Positions 17,273 through 27,777 of a DNA stretch of 64,000 nt are shown here, piece by piece; the first letter of the stretch is position 1; each line of letters starts with the position of its first letter. Below the pieces are notes generated by a model. The model searched no databases. It saw nothing but the letters and a program-made list of their open reading frames with translations, and was not told the DNA's origin. The DNA comes from Alcaligenes sp. SDU_A2. GTDB lineage: Bacteria; Pseudomonadota; Gammaproteobacteria; Burkholderiales; Burkholderiaceae_B. The DNA lies in the NCBI RefSeq assembly GCF_038237375.1, contig NZ_CP151273.1, forward strand, positions 372,001 through 436,000, in the 5' to 3' direction. The translations under genes and the position numbers were made by a program.

Positions 17273-19711
17273 CTAAAACGGCACGAACTGATTCGGGCTG
17301 CCGCCCGTGTTCTGTTCGGGGGCAATCTGGCGGAGCAGATCGCCGATGCCGTCGTTGCCGCTGTCTGCTGATAGATCGCTGTCGCCGGGAGCGGGTAGCC
17401 CGACACGCGCAATGGCTTGCCCGGGCGGGAACTCGTTAAAGTAGAAGTCGCCGTTGGTCTTGGTCAGGCCGCTGGGAATGGGGCCAAGCGGCACGTTGGG
17501 CTTGCCTTGCAGGGCGGTGCGCATGTAGTTGATCCAGATAGGCATGGATGCGCCACCGCCTGTTTCGCCCGAACCCAGGCTGCGAGGCTGGTCAAAGCCC
17601 ATCCAGGCAATGCCCACCAGATCGGGGGTGTAGCCGGCGAACCAGGCGTCCTGGGAATCGTTGGTGGTGCCGGTCTTGCCGCCGATGTCGGTGCGCTTGA
17701 GCTCGCGCGATGCACGTGCGCCGGTGCCGGAGGTGGCTACGCCGCGCAGCAGGTCATTCATGACATAGGCCGTGCGCGGGTCAATCGCACGGGCGGCGGC
17801 ATCGCCGGCCACCAGTGGCTTGGCGCGCATGATGACTTTGCCGGTGCTGTCGGTGACGTGATCGATCAGGTAAGGCACCGTGCGGTAGCCACCATTGGCG
17901 AATACCGAGTAGGCTCCGGCCATCTGCAGCGGGGTCACGCTGCCGGCACCCAGGGCCAGTGGCAGCACGGCAGGCTGGCGTGCCTTGTCAAAGCCGAATC
18001 GGGTGATGTATTCCTGTACGTATTTGGGTCCGACCGCCTGCATGATACGGATGGACACCATATTCTTGGATTTATACAGGCCTTGGCGCATGGTTAGCAT
18101 GGGCTCATAGGTGCGGCCGTAGTTTTTTGGGGTCCAGGGCTTGGAGCCGGTTTGGGCCGCCGTCAAGACGAACGGCTCGTCCGAGATCTGGGTGGCCGGG
18201 GTCAGGCCGCGTTCCAGCGAGGAGGCGTAAATAAATGGCTTGAAGGCCGAACCCGGTTGACGCCAGGCCTGTGTGACACGGTTGAATTTGCCGTCCGAAA
18301 AGTGGAAACCGCCCACCATGGCCTGAATGGCTCCATCCTGTGGACGCACCGACACAAATGCCGCTTGCACGGCAGGCATGTTGATGACTTCCCAGTAATC
18401 GTCGTTCTTGAACAGATAGACCACGGAACCGCGCTGGATGCGCACATCGGCCTTGGCGTTCTTGACCAGGCCGCGAGCGACGATCTTCAGGGCGCGCTTG
18501 TCGGTGACATCGATGATTTCCTGGGCGGTGCGGGCCACGCGGATGCGGTCTGGCGCTGCTTCCAGGACGACGCCGGTCAGCAGGTCGCCCGTGTCGGGGT
18601 ATTTATCCTGCATTTCGTCCAGAATGGCATCCAGGCGGGCATGGTCGCTTTCGATGCCGGCCGGCAGATCCACCTGGCCCTGTGGTCCGGTGTAGGGAGC
18701 GCGACGGGTGTAATTCAGGACACCGTTGCGCACGGCCAGATAGGCGGCTTCCTGGTCGGTGGAGTTAATGGTGGTGTAAATATTGAAGCCGCGCGAATAG
18801 ACGTTGTCCTGGTAGACGCCATAGAGCAGTTGGCGGGCCAGTTCGGCGGCGTATTCGCCATGAATGGCGTAGCCGCCTGCGGGCGTGCCAAGCGCCGACT
18901 TGATCTCGATTTCCTGGGCCATCGCATCCTGGTATTCCTGCTCGGTGATGTAACCCAGGGAGCGCATGCGGCCCAGCACATAGGCTTGGCGTGTCTTGGC
19001 GCGTTCAAAATTGGCAATGGGGTTAAAGCGCGACGGGGCCTTGGGGATACCGGCCAGCATGGCTGCTTCGGCCGCCGTGATCTCGGCCAGGGGCTTGCCC
19101 AGATAGGTGCGCGAGGCAGCGGCAAAGCCATAGGCGCGATGGCCCAGATAGATCTGGTTCATGTATAGATCCAGAATCTGGTTTTTGCTGAGCGTGGCTT
19201 CGATCTTGAAGGTCAGCAGCAGCTCATAGAACTTGCGGGTATAGGTTTTTTCCGACGACAGGTAGAAATTACGCGCCACCTGCATGGTGATGGTGCTGGC
19301 ACCCTGTGTCTTGGACATGTGGGTCAGGTTGGCCAATGCCGCGCGGCCCACGCCCATCCAGTCTATGCCGCCATGCTGATAGAAGCGGTCGTCTTCCGCC
19401 GCCAGAATGGCCGATTTCATGACATCGGGGATTTCGTCAAAGCGCAGCACATTGCGGCGTTCTTCGCCGAATTCGCCGATCAGCACTTTGTCCGCCGTAT
19501 AGATGCGCAGCGGCACCCGGGGGCGGTAGTCGATCATGGCGCTCAGGTCGGGCAGGTTGGGCCAGGCCAGCGCCAGGGCGAGCGAGCCGAGCAAGGCTGC
19601 GCACAGGCCTAGCCCGGCTATGAAGACCGCTGTCTTGGCGACAAAGCGGGCGAGCCAGGAGCCGGACGAATGCTGGGACTTGGAATTGGGGGAGTGGGCA
19701 GAAGAACTCAT
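17273..19711 (-). CDS. mrcA: Penicillin-binding protein 1A
   Basis: An 812-residue class A bifunctional peptidoglycan synthase anchored by one N-terminal membrane helix (about residues 28-50). The glycosyltransferase domain carries AAEDDRFYQHGG with the catalytic glutamate E106, QGASTITMQVARN and the KILDLYMN-like NQILDLYMNQIYLG. The transpeptidase domain carries S488-AFK (RQPGSAFKPF), SKN in YKSKNMVSIR and KTG in GGKTGTTNDSQD. A conserved OB-like insertion lies between the two domains. It is divergent from aroK, as in many betaproteobacteria and gammaproteobacteria. The tail after about residue 745 is low-complexity. Confidence 0.97.
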   Translation of the reverse strand: MSSSAHSPNSKSQHSSGSWLARFVAKTAVFIAGLGLCAALLGSLALALAWPNLPDLSAMIDYRPRVPLRIYTADKVLIGEFGEERRNVLRFDEIPDVMKSAILAAEDDRFYQHGGIDWMGVGRAALANLTHMSKTQGASTITMQVARNFYLSSEKTYTRKFYELLLTFKIEATLSKNQILDLYMNQIYLGHRAYGFAAASRTYLGKPLAEITAAEAAMLAGIPKAPSRFNPIANFERAKTRQAYVLGRMRSLGYITEQEYQDAMAQEIEIKSALGTPAGGYAIHGEYAAELARQLLYGVYQDNVYSRGFNIYTTINSTDQEAAYLAVRNGVLNYTRRAPYTGPQGQVDLPAGIESDHARLDAILDEMQDKYPDTGDLLTGVVLEAAPDRIRVARTAQEIIDVTDKRALKIVARGLVKNAKADVRIQRGSVVYLFKNDDYWEVINMPAVQAAFVSVRPQDGAIQAMVGGFHFSDGKFNRVTQAWRQPGSAFKPFIYASSLERGLTPATQISDEPFVLTAAQTGSKPWTPKNYGRTYEPMLTMRQGLYKSKNMVSIRIMQAVGPKYVQEYITRFGFDKARQPAVLPLALGAGSVTPLQMAGAYSVFANGGYRTVPYLIDHVTDSTGKVIMRAKPLVAGDAAARAIDPRTAYVMNDLLRGVATSGTGARASRELKRTDIGGKTGTTNDSQDAWFAGYTPDLVGIAWMGFDQPRSLGSGETGGGASMPIWINYMRTALQGKPNVPLGPIPSGLTKTNGDFYFNEFPPGQAIARVGLPAPGDSDLSADSGNDGIGDLLRQIAPEQNTGGSPNQFVPF

Positions 19712-19829
19712 TAGGGCTGATTTTAAAGTCCAAACGGGGCTGGACTTTGCCTTGCGCCTGGCATCAATGTAACAAAATAATTCTAAGCAGCGGACTGTGC
19801 TTCGGGTGGGCTAATGGGATAATACACAA

Positions 19830-20435
19830 ATGATCCACTCTTTACCCGCAGACCTGATGCCTGTAGAACATCCTAGCCCCTTATCAGAGTCCGAGCTGCT
19901 CGAATTACAACAGGCCGGTTCCCGGCCCATTATCCTGGTAGGTATGATGGGTGCAGGCAAAACCACCATAGGCCGTCAGTTGGCGCGGGAACTGAAGCGC
20001 GAATTTCTGGACCTGGATCACGAACTGGAAGCACGCAGCGGTGTGCGCGTGGCCACTATCTTTGAGTTTGAAGGTGAAGAAGGGTTCCGCAAACGGGAGT
20101 CCGCCGTGCTGGATATCTGTTCGCGGCTGCCGGGCATCGTCTTGGCGACCGGTGGTGGGGCGGTATTGTCCGAGGCCAACCGCCAGCTTATAAAGGATCG
20201 CGGTATCGTCGTGTATTTGCGCGCCAGCGTGGACGAACTGTATCGCCGTGTGGCGCGCGACCGCAACCGGCCGCTGCTGCAAACGGCGGACCCGCGTGCG
20301 CGTCTCCAGGAATTGCTGCAAGGGCGCGAACCCTTGTACGAAGAAGTGGCCGACGTACACTTTGAAACCGGCTCTGCGCCCGTGCACCATGCCGTGCGCC
20401 AACTGTTGTCTCTCCTGAAAGAACGAGGTTGCTGA
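19830..20435 (+). CDS. aroK: Shikimate kinase
   Basis: A 201-residue enzyme that phosphorylates shikimate in aromatic amino acid synthesis. The Walker A motif GMMGAGKTT lies at 38-46 and the shikimate-binding DLDHELE starts at 61. FRKRESAVL, ATGGGAVL and RDRNRPLLQ (lid) follow in order. The N-terminal 30 residues are not conserved in the family, and an alternative ATG lies at 19857. Neither has a strong ribosome binding site. The TAATGGGATAATAC region just upstream of 19830 may hold the -10 element, leaving a very short leader. The stop is followed immediately by the aroB ATG with no gap. Confidence 0.95.
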   Translation: MIHSLPADLMPVEHPSPLSESELLELQQAGSRPIILVGMMGAGKTTIGRQLARELKREFLDLDHELEARSGVRVATIFEFEGEEGFRKRESAVLDICSRLPGIVLATGGGAVLSEANRQLIKDRGIVVYLRASVDELYRRVARDRNRPLLQTADPRARLQELLQGREPLYEEVADVHFETGSAPVHHAVRQLLSLLKERGC

Positions 20436-21524
20436 ATGACTGTAGTGCATGTGGCCGTCGAAGGCGGTGCCTATCCCATCCATATTGCTGCCGACCGCCT
20501 GGAGCGGTTGGCCGACAGTGTTCCGTCCGATGTCACGGCCGTGGCAATTGTTACAAATCCGACCGTGGCCGCTTTGTATCTGGAGCCGGTTCGGCATGCG
20601 CTGCAGGCGGCCGGCAAGCCTGTGCATGTGGTCGAACTGCCCGATGGCGAAGCCTACAAGAATTGGGAATCCCTGAATCTGATCTTTGACGCGTTGCTGG
20701 GCCGTCACCTGGATCGCAAGACACTGATCGTCGCGTTGGGCGGTGGCGTCATCGGCGACATGGCCGGGTTTGCGGCCGCCTGCTTTTTGCGCGGGGTACG
20801 GTTTTTGCAGGTGCCGACGACGTTGCTGGCGCAAGTGGATTCGTCGGTCGGCGGTAAAACAGCCATCAATCACCCGCTGGGCAAGAATATGGTGGGCGCG
20901 TTCTATCAGCCTATCGCCGTGGAAGTGGACACGCGCGTGCTGCGTACTTTGCCGGCCCGCGAAATTTCCGCCGGGCTGGCCGAAGTCATCAAATACGGCA
21001 TGATTGACGACCGCGACTTTTTCGACTGGTGCGAAGCACACATCGACGGCATGCGTGCTCTGAACGAAGCGGATATCGTGCACGCCATCCGGCGCTCCTG
21101 CGAGGTTAAGGCCAAGGTTGTTTCCCAGGACGAACGGGAGTCGGGTCTGCGTGCCATTCTTAATTTCGGTCACACTTTTGCGCATGCAATCGAGTCGGGC
21201 ATGGGATACGGCCAGTGGCTGCATGGCGAAGCCGTGGGCTGCGGCATGATCATGGCGGCAGAATTGTCCGCTCTGGTCTGCGGTTTACCGGCTCACGATG
21301 TGGCCCGCATTCGCGCACTGGTTCAGGCTAGCGGCTGCCCCGTCGATCCGCCGCAGTGGCCGGCACAGCGCTGGCTGGATCTGATGCAGGGTGACAAGAA
21401 AAACGAAGGCGGCCAGCTGCGCTTTGTGTTGCTGGATGAGTTGGGCCATGCCGTGGTTCAGGCTGTCGAGCCGGATGTGGTGCGCCGGGCGCTGGCGCGT
21501 TTTGATTCCGCCGTGCAGGAGTAA
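20436..21524 (+). CDS. aroB: 3-dehydroquinate synthase
   Basis: A 362-residue NAD- and metal-dependent cyclase that converts DAHP to 3-dehydroquinate, the second step of the shikimate pathway. Clear motifs are [57 protein letters not shown] and [11 protein letters not shown], which carry the NAD-binding and metal-binding residues. The ATG directly abuts the aroK stop, so the two are translationally coupled. dgt follows 5 bases downstream. The aroK-aroB pair is ancestral in proteobacteria. Confidence 0.98.
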   Translation: MTVVHVAVEGGAYPIHIAADRLERLADSVPSDVTAVAIVTNPTVAALYLEPVRHALQAAGKPVHVVELPDGEAYKNWESLNLIFDALLGRHLDRKTLIVALGGGVIGDMAGFAAACFLRGVRFLQVPTTLLAQVDSSVGGKTAINHPLGKNMVGAFYQPIAVEVDTRVLRTLPAREISAGLAEVIKYGMIDDRDFFDWCEAHIDGMRALNEADIVHAIRRSCEVKAKVVSQDERESGLRAILNFGHTFAHAIESGMGYGQWLHGEAVGCGMIMAAELSALVCGLPAHDVARIRALVQASGCPVDPPQWPAQRWLDLMQGDKKNEGGQLRFVLLDELGHAVVQAVEPDVVRRALARFDSAVQE

Positions 21525-21529
21525 ATGCC

Positions 21530-22654
21530 ATGCTGACGCTTGCCGCTTACGCCTGTCACCCCGAACAGTCCCGCGGCCGGCGTTATCCGGAAGCGCCGCC
21601 GCAGGGTCGTACCGCTTTTCAGCGAGACCGGGATCGCATCATCCATTGCAACGCATTTCGTTTGTTGGAGTATAAAACCCAGGTTTTCATTAACCACGAA
21701 GGCGATTTGTTCCGCACGCGTCTGACGCATAGCCTGGAAGTGGCGCAACTGGCGCGTGCCATTGCCCGTAACCTGGGCTTGCACGAAGACCTGATCGAAG
21801 CCATTTCCCTGGCGCACGACTTGGGGCATACGCCCTTCGGGCATGCCGGGCAGGACGAGCTGAATGCCTGCATGCAGGAATTGGCTCCCGAGGCCGGTGG
21901 CTTCGAGCACAATTTGCAAAGCCTGCGTGTAGTCGATGAGCTGGAAGAGCGCTACGCCGCGTTTAATGGCCTGAATCTGTGTTTCGAAACACGGGAAGGC
22001 ATCTTGAAACACTGTTCGGTCAAGCATGCCCGTGAACTGGGCGATGTGGGTCAGCGCTTTCTGGAGCGCAGCCAGCCCTCGCTGGAGGCGCAGCTGGCCA
22101 ATCTGGCCGATGAAATCGCCTATAACAACCACGATATCGACGATGGCTTGCGCTCGGGCTTGATCAGCGTGGAGCAACTGCTGGAATTGCGTCTGTTTCG
22201 CGAACACCACGATCAGGTGCTGACCCGCTATCCGGGGCTGGCCGGACAGCGGCTGGTGGCCGAGATCATTCGCGGCATGATCAATACCCTGGTTGTGGAT
22301 CTGACCCAGACCACCCAGGCCAGATTGGACGAACACAAGCCCGATAGCGTGGACGCCTTGCGCGCCTTGCCGCGTCTGGCCGGTTTTTCTGCGGAACTGC
22401 GCACTCAAGCCGATGAGCTCAAGCGTTTCTTGCATGCCAACCTGTACCGTCACTACCGTGTAGTGCGCATGATGAGCAAGGCGCGACGTATTGTGCGCGA
22501 ATTGTTCCAGGCCTTTCTGGACGATCCGCGTCTGCTGGCGGCCGAGTACCGTCGGGATCACCCGGTGGCGCAGGCTCGTGCCATCGCCGACTATATTGCC
22601 GGCATGACAGACCGTCACGCGATACGCGAACACAACGCCTTGTTCCGTATGTAG
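21530..22654 (+). CDS. dgt: Deoxyguanosinetriphosphate triphosphohydrolase-like protein
   Basis: A 374-residue HD-domain protein of the dGTPase family, which hydrolyses dNTPs to nucleoside and triphosphate. The substrate and metal motifs are [38 protein letters not shown], the HD pair in [15 protein letters not shown] and [17 protein letters not shown]. The length is that of the shorter class found beside aroB rather than the 500-residue E. coli enzyme. It lies five bases after aroB, so the three genes aroK-aroB-dgt read as one operon. Confidence 0.93.
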   Translation: MLTLAAYACHPEQSRGRRYPEAPPQGRTAFQRDRDRIIHCNAFRLLEYKTQVFINHEGDLFRTRLTHSLEVAQLARAIARNLGLHEDLIEAISLAHDLGHTPFGHAGQDELNACMQELAPEAGGFEHNLQSLRVVDELEERYAAFNGLNLCFETREGILKHCSVKHARELGDVGQRFLERSQPSLEAQLANLADEIAYNNHDIDDGLRSGLISVEQLLELRLFREHHDQVLTRYPGLAGQRLVAEIIRGMINTLVVDLTQTTQARLDEHKPDSVDALRALPRLAGFSAELRTQADELKRFLHANLYRHYRVVRMMSKARRIVRELFQAFLDDPRLLAAEYRRDHPVAQARAIADYIAGMTDRHAIREHNALFRM

Positions 22655-22698
22655 TGCGTGGGGGCCTGGCTGGGTGCGCAGGTCGTGCGCTTTGCTTT

Positions 22699-25554
22699 TC
22701 AGGTATGTCGTTGCAGCAGTGTTTTCAGGTAGCGGCCTGTGTGGCTTTGGTCGCAGGCCGCCACGGTCTCGGGCGTGCCCTGGGCAACGATCTGCCCGCC
22801 GCCGCTGCCGCCTTCGGGCCCCATGTCCACAATCCAGTCGGCAGTTTTGATGACATCCAGATTGTGTTCGATGACCACAACGGTATTGCCGGCTTCCACC
22901 AGCCGCTCCAGTACGCCCAGCAGCACGGCGATATCATGAAAGTGCAGGCCGGTTGTCGGTTCGTCCAATATATATAAGGTGCGTCCTGTGCTGCGCTTGG
23001 ACAATTCCAGCGACAGTTTGACGCGCTGGGCCTCGCCGCCGGACAAGGTTGTGGCGCTTTGGCCCAGACGTATGTACGACAGGCCCACGTCCATCAGGGT
23101 GGACAGCTTGCGCGCCACCAGCGGCACGGCCTCGAAATACTCCATCGCCTGCTCGACGGTCATATCCAGCACTTCGCTGATGTTGCGGCCGCGATAGCGT
23201 ATGTCCAGCGTTTCGCGGCTGTAGCGTCGACCCTGACAGACATCGCAAGGTACGTAGACATCGGGCAGAAAGTGCATTTCCACCTTGACCACGCCGTCAC
23301 CCTGGCAGGCTTCGCAGCGTCCGCCTTTGACGTTGAACGAAAAACGCCCCGGATCGTAGCCGCGCAGGCGGGCTTCGGGCACGCCGGCAAACAGTTCGCG
23401 TATGGCCGTGAACATGCCGGTGTAGGTGGCCGGATTGCTGCGCGGGGTGCGGCCTATGGGCGTCTGGTCCACATTGATGATTTTGTCGAAATGTTCCAGG
23501 CCTTCCAGGCGATCGTAGGGGGCGGGTTCGGCGTGGGCGCGATGCAGAATGCGGGAGATGGCAGTGGCCAGGGTGTCGTTGATCAGGGTGGACTTGCCCG
23601 AGCCGGACACGCCGGTAATGCACACCAGACGGCCCGCAGGAATGGCTAGATCCACGCACTTCAGGTTGTTGCCTGTGGCACCGTACAGATTCAGCCAATC
23701 CAGCGAGTCGTCTACCGGGCGGCGCTTGGGCACAGCGATCTGACGTATACCCGACAGGTACTGGCCGGTCAGCGAGGCCGGATTGGCGGCCAGTTCTTGC
23801 GGCGAACCTTGGGCGGTAATCTGACCGCCGTGTTCGCCGGCTCCCGGTCCCATGTCCAGAACGTAATCGGCCGTGCGTATCATGTCCTCGTCGTGTTCCA
23901 CGACAATGACGCTGTTGCCCAGATCGCGCAGATGTTGCAGGGTCTGGATCAGTTTGTCGTTGTCGCGCTGATGCAGGCCGATGGAAGGCTCGTCCAGTAC
24001 ATACATGACGCCGGTCAGTCCCGAACCGATCTGGCTGGCCAGACGGATGCGCTGGGCCTCGCCGCCGGAAATCGTGTCGGCGCTGCGATCCAGCGACAGG
24101 TAATTAAGACCCACATTATTCAGAAATTGCAGGCGGGCGCGAATTTCGCGCACGATACGGTCGGCAATCTCTTTTTTGGCTCCGCTCAGCTCCAGGTGCT
24201 CGAACCAGTGCAGGCAATCGGACAGGGCCAGGGCCTCGACCTCGAAAATGGCGCGTCCTTTGGCGGGGCTGCCGTCTACCGCTTCGTCGCCGATGCGCAC
24301 ATTGCGCGCTTCCAGGCGCAGGCGTGCGCCGTGGCAGGATGGGCAGGTCTGTGTACGGCGCAGCTTGCTGAGTTCTTCGCGCACGGCGCTGGAGTCGGTT
24401 TCTGTCCAGCGCCGCTGCAGATTGGGTATGACCCCTTCAAAGGCATGGGTCTTGACGGTGGTGCGGCCTTTTTCGTTCAGGTACAGAAAAGAGATTTCCT
24501 CGTCGCCCGAGCCATACAGGACTTTGTGGCGTACCTCTTGGGGCAGGGACTCGAAGGGCGCGTCCATGTCGAAGTGATAATGCGCGGCCAGGCTGGTCAG
24601 CAAGGTATAAGTAAAGGCATTGCGCCTGTCCCAACCCGCAATGGCACCGCCGGCCAGACTCAGTTCGGGGAAGGCAACCACGCGGTCAGGGTCGAACACA
24701 TCCACCTGCCCCAGTCCGCTGCAGTCCGGACAGGCTCCGGCCGGATTGTTGAAGCTGAACAGGCGCGGCTCCAGTTCGGGCAGGGCGTAATCGCAGACCG
24801 GACAGGCGTAGCGGCTGGAGAAAGGCTGTTCGTGGTCATTGTCCAGATTGACGACCAGGCAGCGTCCGTCCGTAATGGACAAGGCCGTCTCCAGGCTTTC
24901 GGCCAGACGTTGCTGACTATCGGGGCGTATCCGCAATCGGTCGATCACCACGTCCAGATCGTGGGTCTGTGCCGGGTCCAGCACAGGTAGCTCGTCCATG
25001 CCGCAGGTCTGGCCATTGATGCGCACGCGCACAAAGCCTTGGGCTTGCAGGCCGGCCAGTTCAGCGCGCAGATCGCTTTTGATGCCTCGGTGCAGAGGGG
25101 CGAGCACGGCAATGCGGCATTCGGGTTCCCACTGCAGGATCTGGTCGACCATCTGACTGACGCTGTGTGCTTGCAGCGGCAGGCCATGCTCGGGGCAGTA
25201 AGGCGTGCCGACGCGGGCGTACAATAGGCGCAGATAATCGTGGATTTCCGTGGTGGTGCCCACGGTGGAGCGCGGATTGTGGCCGGCAGCCTTCTGTTCG
25301 ATAGCAATGGCGGGCGACAGGCCTTCGATCAGGTCCACGTCTGGCTTGTCCATCAGTTGCAGGAACTGGCGCGCGTAGGCCGACAGACTTTCTACGTAGC
25401 GTCGTTGCCCTTCGGCGTACAGTGTGTCAAAAGCCAGTGACGATTTTCCGGAACCCGACAGGCCCGTCAGGACCACCAGCTGACGGCGCGGCAGGTCCAC
25501 GGAGACATTTTTCAGGTTGTGCGTGCGGGCACCGCGGATTCGTATGGCTTCCAT
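22699..25554 (-). CDS. uvrA: Excinuclease ABC subunit A
   Basis: A 951-residue damage sensor of nucleotide excision repair with two ABC ATPase modules. Walker A motifs are [20 protein letters not shown] near the N-terminus and [15 protein letters not shown] in the second half. The signature motifs are [14 protein letters not shown] and [14 protein letters not shown], and the Walker B regions are [14 protein letters not shown] and [14 protein letters not shown]. Zinc-binding cysteines are seen in [27 protein letters not shown] and [10 protein letters not shown]. The gene is divergent from an MFS transporter and near ssb, a common arrangement. No convincing LexA box was seen in 25555-25666. Confidence 0.98.
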   Translation of the reverse strand: MEAIRIRGARTHNLKNVSVDLPRRQLVVLTGLSGSGKSSLAFDTLYAEGQRRYVESLSAYARQFLQLMDKPDVDLIEGLSPAIAIEQKAAGHNPRSTVGTTTEIHDYLRLLYARVGTPYCPEHGLPLQAHSVSQMVDQILQWEPECRIAVLAPLHRGIKSDLRAELAGLQAQGFVRVRINGQTCGMDELPVLDPAQTHDLDVVIDRLRIRPDSQQRLAESLETALSITDGRCLVVNLDNDHEQPFSSRYACPVCDYALPELEPRLFSFNNPAGACPDCSGLGQVDVFDPDRVVAFPELSLAGGAIAGWDRRNAFTYTLLTSLAAHYHFDMDAPFESLPQEVRHKVLYGSGDEEISFLYLNEKGRTTVKTHAFEGVIPNLQRRWTETDSSAVREELSKLRRTQTCPSCHGARLRLEARNVRIGDEAVDGSPAKGRAIFEVEALALSDCLHWFEHLELSGAKKEIADRIVREIRARLQFLNNVGLNYLSLDRSADTISGGEAQRIRLASQIGSGLTGVMYVLDEPSIGLHQRDNDKLIQTLQHLRDLGNSVIVVEHDEDMIRTADYVLDMGPGAGEHGGQITAQGSPQELAANPASLTGQYLSGIRQIAVPKRRPVDDSLDWLNLYGATGNNLKCVDLAIPAGRLVCITGVSGSGKSTLINDTLATAISRILHRAHAEPAPYDRLEGLEHFDKIINVDQTPIGRTPRSNPATYTGMFTAIRELFAGVPEARLRGYDPGRFSFNVKGGRCEACQGDGVVKVEMHFLPDVYVPCDVCQGRRYSRETLDIRYRGRNISEVLDMTVEQAMEYFEAVPLVARKLSTLMDVGLSYIRLGQSATTLSGGEAQRVKLSLELSKRSTGRTLYILDEPTTGLHFHDIAVLLGVLERLVEAGNTVVVIEHNLDVIKTADWIVDMGPEGGSGGGQIVAQGTPETVAACDQSHTGRYLKTLLQRHT

Positions 25555-25666
25555 CAGGTTTATTTGGGTCAGTCAAAAGGCAACTTGCTACTATAGCGCG
25601 TTGCGTCAGGTTTTATATGATCGGGCGGCGGGCGCATCCGCCAGCCCAGTTGTGACAGAGTATTGA

Positions 25667-26878
25667 ATGAGTACACACCAAACTATGGATACGGCAGGCG
25701 CGCGTCCGGCGCGCCTGAGCCTGACTCAGGGCGAGCGCAAGGCCAGCATGCTGCTCGCCCTCTTGTTTGCCTGCCGGATGCTGGGCCTGTTTTTATTGAC
25801 GCCTGTGTTCGCGGTGGCTGCCCAGGCGTTGCCCGGTGGCAACGATGCGGCCCGCGTGGGGTTGGCCTTGGGCGCGTATGGCCTGACCCAAGCCGTGCTG
25901 CAGATTCCGTTGGGCATGGCTTCGGACCGTTTTGGGCGACGCCCGGTCATTGTCCTGGGCATGGTGCTGTTTGTGATTGGCGGCGTGGTCTGTGCGCTGG
26001 CCAGCAGTGTCGATTGGGTCACGGTCGGCCGCTGTATTCAAGGGCTGGGGGCGGTGTCAGCGGCGATTTCCGCCTGGGTGGCCGACTCCACCCGTCCCGA
26101 AGTGCGCACACGCGCCATGGCGATGGTGGGTGGCTCCATCGGCATCTCGTTTGCCGTGTCACTGGTGCTCTCGCCCGTGCTGGTGGGGCAGTTCGGTTTG
26201 TCTGGCCTGTTCTGGGCCATCAGTCTGCTGGGCTTTGTGTGCCTGCTGATTGCCGCATTTGTCGTGCCCTCCGCGCCCAAGGCCCCTGTATCGGCTATCA
26301 AGGTGACCGCTGCCCAGGTGCTGCGCCATGCGGATCTGCTGCGCCTGAATTTTGGCGTGTTCTGTCTGCACTTTATCCTGATGTCGCTGTTCATCGTGGT
26401 GCCGGGTGTGCTGGCGACCTTGGGCGCTTACGGGACACAGGATCTGTGGAAGGTCTACCTGCCCGTCATTCTGGCGTCTTTTGTGTTGATGGTGCCGGCC
26501 GTGTTCTATACGGAAACCCGCAAGCGCCACAAGCAGGCACTGGAGCTGGCCGTGTTGCTGCTGATCGTGGTGTTGGCGTCGATGCCCTGGGCGCGTGTCT
26601 CGCTGGCACCGATGGTGGCGGCGCTGGTGCTGTTCTTTATTGGTTTCAATATTCTGGAAGCCTTGCAGCCTTCGCTGGTGTCGCGCGTGGCTCCACCCGA
26701 ATATAAAGGCTTGGCGCTTGGCTTTTACAATACGTCCCAGTCGCTGGGCGTGTTTGGCGGCGGTTTGGTCGGCGGCCTGCTGGCATCGCACGGGCAGGTG
26801 CAGTGGGTGCTGTGGACGGGGGCCGGATTGGCGGCGCTGTGGCTGCTGACGGCGCGCGGATTCAAAGACAAGTACTAG
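25667..26878 (+). CDS. MFS transporter
   Basis: A 403-residue major facilitator protein with about 12 membrane helices. The signature loop between helices 2 and 3 reads GMASDRFGRRPVIVLG and helix 5 has GGSIGISFAVSLVLSP. It resembles the YajR-like drug/proton antiporter group but ends at RGFKDKY without the C-terminal YAM domain. The gene lies between uvrA and ssb, an arrangement shared with related betaproteobacteria, and its substrate is unknown. The start at 25667 puts the ATG 112 bases from the uvrA start on the opposite strand. Confidence 0.88.
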   Translation: MSTHQTMDTAGARPARLSLTQGERKASMLLALLFACRMLGLFLLTPVFAVAAQALPGGNDAARVGLALGAYGLTQAVLQIPLGMASDRFGRRPVIVLGMVLFVIGGVVCALASSVDWVTVGRCIQGLGAVSAAISAWVADSTRPEVRTRAMAMVGGSIGISFAVSLVLSPVLVGQFGLSGLFWAISLLGFVCLLIAAFVVPSAPKAPVSAIKVTAAQVLRHADLLRLNFGVFCLHFILMSLFIVVPGVLATLGAYGTQDLWKVYLPVILASFVLMVPAVFYTETRKRHKQALELAVLLLIVVLASMPWARVSLAPMVAALVLFFIGFNILEALQPSLVSRVAPPEYKGLALGFYNTSQSLGVFGGGLVGGLLASHGQVQWVLWTGAGLAALWLLTARGFKDKY

Positions 26879-27201
26879 GTTTTGTCTGCTGTGTTGCCGT
26901 CGGTTCAACGCATAATGTTCCTTACGGCAGCGACTGGTACGAGCGTTTGCTGATGGTCTGGGTGGTCAGCGCCACCTGGAGCATCTTGTCCCAATCGGGT
27001 GGTAAGGGGTGTATTCATCATGCCCCGAATCCACGATAATAAGACTTACTTTGCGCCTTTGAGCCGGCCTTGCCCTTATCGTCGGGGCCCGGTCATGCCA
27101 GACGGATGCGCGCTTTATCGCGTCCCTGCATCTGGGCGCGGAAGCTCCCGTTTCAAAATGCGGGCTTCTTTATATCGAAATTTTGACTACAGGATTTTTT
27201 C
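26879..27201. other. 323-bp intergenic region upstream of ssb
   Basis: No open frame with family resemblance was found here. It must hold the ssb promoter, since a terminator-like hairpin at 27141-27170 separates it from the transporter gene. No confident -35/-10 pair or operator was recognised. Confidence 0.5.
27141..27170 (+). terminator. Terminator-like hairpin before ssb
   Basis: GAAGCTCCCG pairs with CGGGCTTC with a two-base bulge around a 10-base loop, and is followed by TTTATAT. It lies 32 bases upstream of the ssb start. It could end read-through from the MFS gene or form part of the ssb leader. Confidence 0.45.
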
Positions 27202-27708
27202 ATGGCATCGGTAAATAAAGTCATTCTGGTCGGCAATCTCGGCCGCGACCCAGAAGTACGCTACAGCGCGGAAGGTTCGGCCATCTGCAATATTTCCATT
27301 GCCACGACCTCTCAGTGGAAGGACCGTAACTCCGGCGAGCGCCGCGAGGAAACCGAGTGGCACCGTGTGGTGTTCTACAATCGCCTGGCGGAAATCGCCG
27401 GCGAATACCTGAAAAAAGGCCGCTCCGTTTACGTCGAAGGCCGCCTGCGCACCCGCAAGTGGACCGGTCAGGACAACCAGGAACGCTATACCACCGAAAT
27501 CATCGCCGAACAGATGCAAATGCTGGGTGGACGCGACGGCGGCGATATGGGCGGCGGTGCCAGCATGGGTGGTGGCGACTACGGCAACAGCGCGCCGGCC
27601 CCCCAGCGCGCTCCGCGTCAGGCTCCGCAACAGCAGCAACAGGCCCCGCGCAATAACCCGCCCATGTCGGATAATCTGGCGGACATGGATGACGATATCC
27701 CGTTCTAA
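27202..27708 (+). CDS. ssb: Single-stranded DNA-binding protein
   Basis: A 168-residue SSB. The OB-fold domain runs from about 1 to 112, with [40 protein letters not shown] and [21 protein letters not shown] Gly/Gln/Pro-rich linker (113-158) follows. The acidic tip MDDDIPF recruits repair and replication partners. AGGA lies eight bases before the ATG. It is downstream of the divergent uvrA/MFS pair as in related genomes. The accessory Fic insert begins right after its terminator. Confidence 0.98.
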   Translation: MASVNKVILVGNLGRDPEVRYSAEGSAICNISIATTSQWKDRNSGERREETEWHRVVFYNRLAEIAGEYLKKGRSVYVEGRLRTRKWTGQDNQERYTTEIIAEQMQMLGGRDGGDMGGGASMGGGDYGNSAPAPQRAPRQAPQQQQQAPRNNPPMSDNLADMDDDIPF

Positions 27709-27743
27709 GGTATACAACCTTAACAACGTTGGGTGTATACAAG

Positions 27744-27777
27744 AGGAAGCCTGTTTCTATGCAGGCTTCCTTTTTTC
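27744..27777 (+). terminator. Terminator after ssb
   Basis: GGAAGCCTG - 8-base loop - CAGGCTTCC followed by TTTTTTCTT. Just before it, GTATACAAC (from 27710) and GTGTATAC (to 27740) form an additional imperfect inverted repeat. Confidence 0.88.

Noticed and set aside
19905-22633. Long minus-strand frames opposite aroK, aroB and dgt
   Set aside because: The plus-strand genes are unambiguous and contiguous. The antisense frames lack starts with ribosome binding sites and any recognisable domain.
23797-24990. 397-codon plus-strand frame opposite uvrA
   Set aside because: It lies wholly within uvrA, whose ATPase and zinc motifs are intact, and has no family features.
25555-25666. LexA (SOS) box between uvrA and the MFS gene
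   Set aside because: No CTGT-N8-ACAG arrangement was found in the interval.
27709-27740. GGTATACA near the ssb stop as another GntR operator
   Set aside because: It lies downstream of ssb, not in front of a gene of the catabolic block, and belongs to an imperfect inverted repeat beside the ssb terminator. It is more likely a chance match.
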